Source of the DNA: CAYMAT01 sp964388495
GTDB taxonomy: Bacteria > Patescibacteriota > Gracilibacteria > Peribacterales > Peribacteraceae
Reading direction: 5' to 3'
DNA: 17,669 bases
Assembly: GCA_964388495.1 (NCBI GenBank)
Contig: CAYMAT010000027.1
Coordinates: forward strand, 1 to 17,669
The notes under the pieces were generated by a model that searched no databases, was not told where the DNA came from, and saw only the letters and a program-made list of their open reading frames with translations. The position numbers and the translations under genes are program-made. Below, in pieces: positions 1 to 6,939 of the stretch (the stretch's first letter is position 1; each line of letters opens with the position of its first letter).

Positions 1-989
<989 letters not shown>

Positions 990-1054
990 ACGAATGGGGG
1001 AAAAAGGAAAGCAGGGGAAACGGACAGGCACGAAACTGCCTCCGTAGCCGCGAA

Positions 1055-1084
1055 AGTTTACGGAATAGAGAGTGTATTCGTCAA
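1055..1084 (-). promoter_or_regulatory. Candidate sigma70-type promoter for tuf
   Basis: On the minus strand TTGACG (1084-1079) is followed after 18 bases by TAAACT (1060-1055). The first box matches 5 of 6 and the second 4 of 6 consensus positions. Transcription would start near 1048 and give a leader of about 59 bases ahead of the ATG. It is the best pair I can find between tuf and mutY; there is no experimental support. Confidence 0.45.
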
Positions 1085-1085
1085 T

Positions 1086-1115
1086 AGCTATTAGCCATAA
1101 GCAATGAGCGACCAG
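1086..1115. repeat. Short dispersed repeat related to one inside mutY
   Basis: The segment contains AGCTATTAGCCATAAGC followed by AATGAGCGACCAG. The second half closely resembles the 14-bp unit AGCTATGAGCGATC that is tandemly duplicated at 1935-1962 within mutY. I infer both belong to one short interspersed repeat family. This copy is between tuf and mutY, just upstream of the tuf -35 box. Confidence 0.4.
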
Positions 1116-1117
1116 TT

Positions 1118-1148
1118 TTGATGCATCGGCACTTTTATCCTCTATTAT
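1118..1148 (+). promoter_or_regulatory. Weak promoter candidate for mutY
   Basis: TTGATG (1118-1123) and TATTAT (1143-1148) are separated by 19 bases, longer than usual. The -10 box directly abuts the first ATG (1149). If it is used, transcription would begin near 1155, where an in-frame GTG lies, giving a leaderless message starting MQKSERIEAF. An alternative -10 box, TTTTAT (1133-1138), would leave ATG 1149 three or four bases into the message. Confidence 0.3.
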
Positions 1149-2219
1149 ATGAACGTGCAGAAGAGTGAACGCATTGAGGCTTTCGTAACGCAGATCTGGA
1201 ACTGGTACGCGGTGCATAAGCGGACACTCCCATGGCGAGACCTCCCGGATGCGCATCCCACTGAACGGGCGTATAAGGTGCTGGTCTCGGAGATCATGCT
1301 GCAGCAGACGCAGGTTCCCCGGGTCATGGTCGTTTTCAAGAGCTTTCTGGAGCGTTTTCCATTGATCACAAAACTTGCTCAAGCTTCCAATGCCGAGGTC
1401 ATCACTGCCTGGCGGGGAATGGGGTACAACAGCCGAGCTCTGAGGCTGAGAGATGCAGCGAGGGGGATTGTGGCGAAAGGACAGGAAGACAAGAGGGCAG
1501 GAAGGCAGGAGATTGTGTTTCCCACGGACATGGAAGAGTTGCTTTCGATTCCGGGCATTGGGCCCTACACGGCAGCGGCCATCCGCAACTTCGCCTTCGG
1601 TATTCCCACTCCGTGTATCGATACGAATATACGGAGAATCCTTCACCGTGTTTTTATCGGTCCCGAAAATGCGGATGGGACGTGGGAGAAAGGAGATGAC
1701 TATCTGATTGAGCTGGCGGAACAAGTGTTAAAGTCCGCGATGAATTCGTACCATGCTCGTAGTTCGTTAGAAAATACGAATAACGAAAAACGAGTTAACG
1801 AATTAACGAGTTCCGCCGCAGCCGACTGGCACGCCGCCCTCATGGACTTCGGCTCGCTTGTGCAGACCAAGAGGAATCCCAAATGGGAGGTCTGCCCGTT
1901 GACCGCAAAAGGAATCATGAAGACAACGAAAAAAAGCTATGAGCGATCAGCTATGAGCGATCAGCGAACTGGAAAAATTCTGAAAAAAGAACCGGGGCGG
2001 GAAATCGCCGGCAGGCATGTTCCCAATAGGATCATCCGTGGTCGAGTGGTGGAAGCGCTGCGCGATGCGCCCAAGGGCATGACACTCGGCCAACTGGGTC
2101 GCGTTGCGTGCATTGATTGGGATGAAGACGAGCATCGGGAGTGGATGAGAGCGCTCCTGCAAAAACTCGTACGGGATTCGATGATTAAAGAGGAGAAAAA
2201 GAAATTTGTGTTGGCATAA
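1149..2219 (+). CDS. mutY: A/G-specific adenine DNA glycosylase, without the iron-sulfur ligands
   Basis: MutY removes adenine mispaired with 8-oxoguanine. Visible hallmarks are SEIMLQQTQV with the catalytic Glu at about residue 48, the helix-hairpin-helix IPGIGPYTAAA (134-144) and the catalytic Asp158 in CIDTNIRR. The family's C-x6-C-x2-C-x5-C cluster motif is nearly lost: the four positions read Gln239, Trp246, Cys249 and Gly255. MutYs lacking the cluster are known, so the enzyme may still work. Two low-complexity insertions coincide with repeats: residues ~203-221 come from a palindromic element, and ~263-272 from a 14-bp tandem duplication. After the linker, RHVPNRIIRGRVVEALR starts a short helical C-terminal domain; I see no MutT-like domain. 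ATG 1149 is the longest start; GTG 1155 is an alternative. It converges on rny. The family is secure; activity is not. Confidence 0.93.
   Translation: MNVQKSERIEAFVTQIWNWYAVHKRTLPWRDLPDAHPTERAYKVLVSEIMLQQTQVPRVMVVFKSFLERFPLITKLAQASNAEVITAWRGMGYNSRALRLRDAARGIVAKGQEDKRAGRQEIVFPTDMEELLSIPGIGPYTAAAIRNFAFGIPTPCIDTNIRRILHRVFIGPENADGTWEKGDDYLIELAEQVLKSAMNSYHARSSLENTNNEKRVNELTSSAAADWHAALMDFGSLVQTKRNPKWEVCPLTAKGIMKTTKKSYERSAMSDQRTGKILKKEPGREIAGRHVPNRIIRGRVVEALRDAPKGMTLGQLGRVACIDWDEDEHREWMRALLQKLVRDSMIKEEKKKFVLA
1756..1810. repeat. Imperfect palindromic element translated in frame within mutY
   Basis: The 55-bp segment begins CTCGTAGTTCGTT and ends AACGAATTAACGAG, whose reverse complement CTCGTTAATTCGTT nearly matches the start. 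Between them lie TTCGTTA and TAACGAA, another inverted pair. It reads without a stop in the mutY frame and yields an Asn/Ser/Glu-rich insert (about RSSLENTNNEKRVNELTSS) just before the conserved helix AADWHAALMDFGSLV. In-frame palindromic insertions of this kind are known from Rickettsia (RPE elements). I infer a similar origin, not that family. Confidence 0.6.
1935..1962. repeat. Two perfect 14-bp tandem repeats inside mutY
   Basis: AGCTATGAGCGATC occurs twice back to back (1935-1948 and 1949-1962), followed by AGCGA, the start of a partial third unit. It encodes SYERSAMSDQ in the linker after the degenerate iron-sulfur region. A diverged copy lies at 1086-1115. Confidence 0.8.
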
Positions 2220-2246
2220 AAAATGACCGAGGAGTTACCTCGGTCA
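2218..2246 (-). terminator. Rho-independent terminator of rny
   Basis: On the minus strand TGACCGAGG, loop TAACT, then CCTCGGTCA form a perfect 9-bp stem followed directly by six T. It lies about 125 bases past the rny stop and touches the mutY stop codon. On the plus strand the stem has no T-run after it, so it fits rny better than mutY. Confidence 0.75.
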
Positions 2247-2306
2247 CTTCGGTCACCTCGGTTACTTCGGTCACATCGGTCACTTCGGTCCCCTCGGTCA
2301 CCTCTT
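2235..2306. repeat. Eight-unit 9-bp tandem repeat between mutY and rny
   Basis: Units follow the pattern TYACNTCGG, for example TCACTTCGG (2244-2252), TCACCTCGG (2253-2261) and TTACTTCGG (2262-2270), with slight variation and a degenerate last unit. Read on the minus strand in the rny frame it gives VTE repeats. Its first unit forms one arm of the rny terminator stem. Confidence 0.85.
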
Positions 2307-2307
2307 C

Positions 2308-2343
2308 CCTCGCGAGTTCCTCAATCCTGCGCTCGCGGATGAT
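2308..2343 (-). pseudogene. Duplicated, diverged copy of the rny 3' end
   Basis: Read on the minus strand and in the same frame as rny, this segment gives IIRERRIEELAR, against VIRERRVEELAK at the real rny terminus (2374-2409). Most base differences are at synonymous positions (AGG/CGC, GAA/GAG, CTT/CTC), so this copy looks like former coding sequence rather than chance. It is separated from rny by two in-frame TGA codons and a 30-bp repeat, and runs on into the VTE-coding tandem array. Confidence 0.6.
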
Positions 2344-2372
2344 CCTTCGACAGGCTCAGGATAAACTCGGTC
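2343..2372. repeat. Copy resembling a common dispersed bacterial repeat (CCTTCGACAGGCTCAGG type)
   Basis: The segment starts TCCTTCGACAGGCTCAGG and continues ATAAACTCGGTC. The core matches, from memory, a short repeat seen scattered through many bacterial genomes. Here it sits exactly between the two copies of the rny tail and supplies two of the three bases of the rny TGA stop. Only one copy is in the window, so the family assignment is recall and not shown by the sequence. Confidence 0.5.
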
Positions 2373-3924
2373 ATTTTGCAAGTTCTTCCACTCGCCTTTC
2401 CCTGATGACATTGACCTTAATCACACCCGGGTAGGTGAGCTCGGCCTCGATCTTCTTGGCGATGTCCTTGGCAAGCTTCTCCTGGCCCAGGTCGTCCACG
2501 CGCGCGGTGTCCACAAACACGCGCACCTCGCGTCCTGCCGAGATGGCAAAGGCGCGGTTCACGCCTTCAAAGGTCTTGGCAACATCTTCCAAGTTACGCA
2601 GGCGCTTGAAGTATTCCTCAATGGATTCCTTGCGTGCGCCGGGGCGTGCGCCGGAAATGGCGTCCGCTGCAGCCACAATGAAGGCCTCGGGCGTTTCCAT
2701 GGGGATGTCTTCGTGGTGCGCGGCCACGCAGTGGATCACCTCCGGACGCACTTTGAACCGCTTGCAGATCTCCACGCCAATCTCCACGTGCGTGCCGGTC
2801 ACCTCGTGGTCCAACGCCTTGCCGATATCGTGCAGGAGACAGGCCTCCACCACCACGGGGACATTGGCACCCAGCTCTTCCGCCAGCATGCGCCCGATGT
2901 GCGCCATCTCCACGGAGTGCTTGAGGACGTTCTGTCCGTAACTGGTGCGGAAGCGCAGGCGGCCGATGATCTTGAGCAGGTCCTGCGGGAAGCCCTGGAT
3001 GCCCAGTTCCTCCGTGGCGCGCTTGCCAAATTCCAGCATCATCTTGCCCACCTGTTCCTTCATCTTGCCCACAATCTCCTCAATCCTGGCGGGCTGGATG
3101 CGGCCGTCCTGGAGCAGTTTTTCCATCGCCAGTTTGGCCACGTAGCGGCGGGCCAGGTCAAAGCCGGAGAGGATAATGGCCCCCGGAGTGTCATCGATGA
3201 TCACGTCCACGCCCGTGGCCTGTTCAAAGGCGACAATGTTGCGGCCCTCCTTGCCGATGATCTTCCCCTTCATGTCGTCGCTCGGGAGCTGCACCACGGT
3301 GGCTGTGGATTCGCTGCTCACCTCGGACGCGTAGCGCTGCATGGCCTCCGCCATCAGGTTGCGTGCCTTCTGTTCGTACTCGTTCTCCATCTCCTCCTTG
3401 CGCAGCTTCAGCTGGCTGGCGAAGTGCTCGCTGAACTCCTTCTCCAGTTCCGTCATCAGCTGTTTCTTGGCGTCGTCCTGACTGAGCTTGCTGGCTTTTT
3501 CCAGTGCCTCGCGGTGCTTGGCGGCGGCCACGGAAACCTCGGACTTCATGGATTCCAGCTCTTTTTCGGCCAAATCCAGCCGGCTCTTCTGCCGCTCCAC
3601 CTCCTTTACCTTGCCGTCCAGAGAGCGCTCCTTTTCCTCAATGCGGCCCAGTTCCTTCTCCACCTTGGCTTCCATTTCACTGGCCTGCACGCGTGCCTCG
3701 GTGAGGATTTCCTTGGCACTGGCGCGTGCCTCGTTTTCGGCCACTTTGATCTGGCCACGGGCTTCCGCCACCTTGGCCTGCACGCGGCTCAGTTCCTTTT
3801 CCTGTTCATTGATTTGGTTTTGCAGGGCCATCGACACTTTCTTCCCCTTGGAGAAGAGGAAGAATCCGGCGGTGAGTCCCGCAACAACGCCCCCTACAAG
3901 GGCAAGAAGGATCATGGGTTCCAT
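2371..3924 (-). CDS. rny: Ribonuclease Y
   Basis: RNase Y is a membrane-anchored endoribonuclease that starts mRNA decay. The 517-residue protein has the usual order and length. There is an N-terminal membrane helix (MILLALVGGVVAGLTAGFFL), then a long charged coiled coil to about residue 200, a KH domain with GKIIGKEGRNI (~219-229), and an HD domain with NVLKHSVEMAHIG (~330) and LLHDIGKALDHE (~363-374). It ends VIRERRVEELAK, close to the standard family C-terminus. ATG 3924 gives a short cytosol-free N-terminus; Met4 is an alternative. There is no Shine-Dalgarno site, and the bases before ATG are pyrimidine-rich (TTTCCCTCCGATTCT). It is divergent from the nuclease gene at 4230 and converges on mutY, with its own terminator beyond a duplicated copy of its last codons. 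Confidence 0.97.
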   Translation of the reverse strand: MEPMILLALVGGVVAGLTAGFFLFSKGKKVSMALQNQINEQEKELSRVQAKVAEARGQIKVAENEARASAKEILTEARVQASEMEAKVEKELGRIEEKERSLDGKVKEVERQKSRLDLAEKELESMKSEVSVAAAKHREALEKASKLSQDDAKKQLMTELEKEFSEHFASQLKLRKEEMENEYEQKARNLMAEAMQRYASEVSSESTATVVQLPSDDMKGKIIGKEGRNIVAFEQATGVDVIIDDTPGAIILSGFDLARRYVAKLAMEKLLQDGRIQPARIEEIVGKMKEQVGKMMLEFGKRATEELGIQGFPQDLLKIIGRLRFRTSYGQNVLKHSVEMAHIGRMLAEELGANVPVVVEACLLHDIGKALDHEVTGTHVEIGVEICKRFKVRPEVIHCVAAHHEDIPMETPEAFIVAAADAISGARPGARKESIEEYFKRLRNLEDVAKTFEGVNRAFAISAGREVRVFVDTARVDDLGQEKLAKDIAKKIEAELTYPGVIKVNVIRERRVEELAK

Positions 3925-4229
3925 AGAATCGGAGGGAAACCATGTTCAACGGCTCCGGTGACGGTGTCTCAGGAGAGGCGACGCTGGAGCGGCCGCTGCA
4001 AACTCATGGGGAAACCCATAAGGTGAGATGTCAGGAAGGGGAGTCGGTTGACGAACATGGGAGAAAACAGCGGTCAGTGTACACGCCTCAAACAGGCTGT
4101 CGAGGCAGGGGTTCCGTTTGGGGTTGGAACCGTATTGAGGGTCTTGGAAAAGCCAAAAAAACAGGATCGGCGATTTGGGATGCCGTTGCGGATCTGCCGC
4201 TTTCCCCCGCAGAAAGCCAGTATAGGCGC
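3925..4229. other. Divergent spacer between rny and the nuclease gene
   Basis: This 305-bp stretch should hold both promoters, but I find no convincing -35/-10 pair on either strand; TATAGG at 4221-4226 is the only -10-like box near ATG 4230. The frame of the nuclease stays open back to 3942, but that 96-codon extension has unnatural composition and precedes a signal peptide, so I treat it as noncoding. A nested fold is possible: CCTCAA (4086-4091) pairs with TTGAGG (4135-4140), enclosing GGTTCC (4110-4115) and GGAACC (4126-4131). No tRNA or known RNA is recognised. Confidence 0.5.
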
Positions 4230-6926
4230 ATGACTTTCCGTTGCAGTTTTCCGCTGGCCGTTTTGCTGTCACTTTTTGTCTGGGCCCTCTGCCCCGCGCC
4301 CGCACTTGCGCGCGTCTTCTTCAGTGAGATCCTCTGGCCCGGTTCCGACCTTTCCGCCTCCGACGAATGGCTGGAGCTCAGCTGTATCGATCAGCCGGAA
4401 ACCATGTCCGGCTACCTGCTCACCAGTGTCAATTCCTCCGGACAGGAGGTGAACGTCCTCCGTTTCCCGGAAGGGACGGTGCTGCAACCCCTGGCATCGC
4501 TGCTCGTTTCCCACTATCCCGCCGCCAGTTCGCGTCTGGCTATGGAGCCGCAATTTGTGACAAGCAGTCTCTCCCTCCCCAATACCAAGCTCAAACTCCG
4601 TCTCTATGACGCGCAGGGAACGCTGCTGGATGAAGCGGACGACGGCGTGGGGGCGCCCATGGCAGGGTCCAATGCCTCCCTGCCTGCCTTCAAAGCCAGC
4701 ATGGAACGCCTCATGCCTCTTGGTTCCGGCAGCGATCCCCAGCAGTGGAAAACGTCCACGGATTCGCAGGGTCTGGATGCTGGCGCATCGGTCTATGCAA
4801 ATCCTGGATACTTTTTGTATTCATCATTTTCATCTGAGCCCTACATAGAGCAACAAAGTTCTTCTTCGGAAATAAGTTCCGGAAGCGTTTACAGTTCCTC
4901 CGATTCTTCGGAATCCTCTTCATCCTCAGGTTCATCAGACTCATCATTTTCTTCTGCATTGAACTCTCTGAGCCCTTCGATTTCTTCGTCGTCTGAATCC
5001 ACCTCCTTGAGCTCCTCGAGTTCCTTGATTTCCTCGATTTCTTCGAATTCTTCCATCTCCTCACTTCTCTCTGCTCCGCTCCCCACCTCCCTGCACATCT
5101 CCGAAATCCTCCCCGATCCCGTGGGTTCCGATGATGCGGAGTGGGTGGAAATCCGCAATGCGGATACGGTGGATGCGGACCTGCGCGGATGGACCCTCAG
5201 GGAAATGCATTCCAAGACAGCGTATACATGGACGGATTCCGTCATCGTCCCCGCCGGTGGATACCGTGCGTTCCGCCACAGCGTGACGGGTGTTACCCTT
5301 CCTCAGGCAGGCGGTGAGGTGCAGCTCCAGCTTGGCGGTGTGATGCGCGATAGTCTGGTCTACCCCGATCTTCCGGAGAACGTCTCCTACGGCAGGCCGG
5401 GGACATCGTTTTCATCACAGCCTCTCTGTATTCCCACGGAAGGTGCCATGGACCGGGAAGGGGACTGGGATGCAGAGCTCCAGATCCAGTCCGGCGCGCT
5501 CCAGGGAGAGGAGTCTGTCAGCCTCAACACACAGGTGGTCCCCAAGACCGGTTCCTTTGACGGTGCAATATGCCATGTCTCTTTTGGTGACGGTGGCTTG
5601 TCCGATTCCTGCAACCCTCCCTCGCATACCTATGACGTGGGAGACGCCGTTTTGACCGTCAGTATCACAAATTACTGTGGTACTACAGTAACACACTCCC
5701 TCTCCGTGTCTGTGAGCGCGCAATCCTCGCGTTCGTCTGCACGGTCATCATCGTCCGTGAGCAGATCATCCTCCTCACAGGCGTCGTCCGCTTCCTCCGC
5801 CGCCGCATCATCCACTCCGCCCATCCCCCCGCGTCATGATCCTCTCATGATCTTGGATCTGCTCCCCAACCCGGAGGGGAAAGATGCAGGCCACGAGTGG
5901 GTGACCATCCTCAATGCCGGCGCCGAGTCCGTGCCGGCACAGGAAATCCGTATGCGTGTAGCGGGTGGCAGCGGGCAGAAAACAGGCCAGGTGTCACTCC
6001 CTGCCCTTGGCCCGCATGAGGCAGTGAAAATATCCGGATCATCGCTCCCGGTTTCGCTCACCAATGAACATGCGGACCTGCAGCTTCTCTCCACAGATGA
6101 ATACATTTTGGATACAGTTTCCTGGGCTACCGTCAAAGAAAAGCAGATCGTTGGTCATCCTCTTTCCTCCATTGCTGCGCACGTCGTGAATGTGGTGGAC
6201 GGTGATACGGTGGACGTAGAGTTCTTTCCCGATGATCTCCAGGGCGTCCCCCTTGAGGCAAAGGAACGCATACGATTGATAGGGGTCAACACGCCGGAGC
6301 TCCACTCGGACTTTGCTACGGAAAAAGACAATGCTTTAAAGGCTAAGGAATTCATTTCAACCCTTCTTCTAAATACAAAAGTCGAACTAGAATTTGATAC
6401 AAACATACGGGATATGTACGGCAGACTTCTCGCGTACGTTTCATTGGCCGATGACCGTTTGCTTCAGAAAGAATTGGTGGTGGGCGGGTATGCGGTTGCG
6501 ACAAAAAAATTCCCGCATAGCCGTTTGGATGAATTCCTTTCCTGGATCACTGTGGAAAAGACAGAGGAAGACTTTCAGCAAATTTATGATCAAAAAATGA
6601 GTTCAATAAAAGAATCATTGATACTCACTCAGCCCTTACAGGAGCAAAAATATGAATTGTATTATCCACAGAAAAAATACGAAAAAATTCCCTCAAATCC
6701 CACCGCTTCCCCTTTAGTCCTCTCTGGGAAAAAGTCGTATTCCGGTAGCGCATTACCATCGCTCTTTGCCGATATTGTTCCGCAGGTCCAGGCCAGCGGG
6801 TCTTCAGTGACAGACGCAGTTCAAAATGCAGATTCTTCGCTTGGTAAAGCGATAATCCCCCTGTTCCTCCTGGGCCTTGCCTGCCTTACTGCAGCGTATC
6901 TGGGCAAAAAACGGTTTTTATGCTAA
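4230..6926 (+). CDS. Secreted, membrane-anchored lamin-tail / thermonuclease protein
   Basis: Predicted extracellular nuclease of 898 residues. A signal peptide (FPLAVLLSLFVWALCPAPALA) follows ATG 4230, which fixes this start although the frame is open further upstream. Order: lamin-tail-like domain RVFFSEILWPGSD (~28-170), Ser-rich linker (~199-284), second lamin-tail LHISEILPDPVGSDDAEWVEI (~288-394), a PKD-like domain with VSFGDGG and HTYDVGDAVL (~428-495), a second Ser-rich linker (~496-529), a third lamin-tail MILDLLPNPEGKDAGHEWV (~536-634), and a staphylococcal-nuclease fold (~649-787). The nuclease has DGDT (657-660), Arg682 and Glu690 in RLIGVNTPE and Arg732 in DMYGR, equivalent to catalytic Arg35, Glu43 and Arg87; Asp40 is Asn687. 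A final helix (AIIPLFLLGLACLTAAYLG) with a KKR end anchors it. DNA becomes A+T-rich from about 6300. Domain calls are by eye; the nuclease is firm, the PKD call less so. Confidence 0.88.
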   Translation: MTFRCSFPLAVLLSLFVWALCPAPALARVFFSEILWPGSDLSASDEWLELSCIDQPETMSGYLLTSVNSSGQEVNVLRFPEGTVLQPLASLLVSHYPAASSRLAMEPQFVTSSLSLPNTKLKLRLYDAQGTLLDEADDGVGAPMAGSNASLPAFKASMERLMPLGSGSDPQQWKTSTDSQGLDAGASVYANPGYFLYSSFSSEPYIEQQSSSSEISSGSVYSSSDSSESSSSSGSSDSSFSSALNSLSPSISSSSESTSLSSSSSLISSISSNSSISSLLSAPLPTSLHISEILPDPVGSDDAEWVEIRNADTVDADLRGWTLREMHSKTAYTWTDSVIVPAGGYRAFRHSVTGVTLPQAGGEVQLQLGGVMRDSLVYPDLPENVSYGRPGTSFSSQPLCIPTEGAMDREGDWDAELQIQSGALQGEESVSLNTQVVPKTGSFDGAICHVSFGDGGLSDSCNPPSHTYDVGDAVLTVSITNYCGTTVTHSLSVSVSAQSSRSSARSSSSVSRSSSSQASSASSAAASSTPPIPPRHDPLMILDLLPNPEGKDAGHEWVTILNAGAESVPAQEIRMRVAGGSGQKTGQVSLPALGPHEAVKISGSSLPVSLTNEHADLQLLSTDEYILDTVSWATVKEKQIVGHPLSSIAAHVVNVVDGDTVDVEFFPDDLQGVPLEAKERIRLIGVNTPELHSDFATEKDNALKAKEFISTLLLNTKVELEFDTNIRDMYGRLLAYVSLADDRLLQKELVVGGYAVATKKFPHSRLDEFLSWITVEKTEEDFQQIYDQKMSSIKESLILTQPLQEQKYELYYPQKKYEKIPSNPTASPLVLSGKKSYSGSALPSLFADIVPQVQASGSSVTDAVQNADSSLGKAIIPLFLLGLACLTAAYLGKKRFLC

Positions 6927-6929
6927 AAT
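6901..6929 (+). promoter_or_regulatory. Promoter candidate for the 6940 gene
   Basis: TAAAAT (6924-6929) overlaps the nuclease stop codon and lies 10 bases before ATG 6940. Seventeen bases upstream is TGGGCA (6901-6906), a 4-of-6 match to the -35 consensus. Transcription would begin near 6937, leaving almost no leader. AAGGG at 6931-6935 could instead serve as a weak ribosome binding site on a read-through message. Confidence 0.5.
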
Positions 6930-6939
6930 AAAGGGAAAA

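Noticed and set aside
2235..2306. CRISPR array
   Set aside because: Units are only 9 bp and contiguous without spacers.
2344..2373. TGA read as glycine (code 25, as in Gracilibacteria), joining rny to its second tail
   Set aside because: Other genes end sensibly at TGA (8166, 16238, 17076), and RNase Y normally ends near EELAK.
2713..4026. 437-codon plus-strand open frame opposite rny
   Set aside because: His/Leu-rich shadow of the RNase Y coding strand; RNase Y domains are all in place on the minus strand.
3942..4229. N-terminal extension of 96 codons on the nuclease protein
   Set aside because: It would bury a clear signal peptide that follows ATG 4230, and its composition does not look like protein.
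4711..5245. Glu/Ser-rich minus-strand frames
   Set aside because: They are the antisense of the Ser-rich linker of the nuclease; no start signals.
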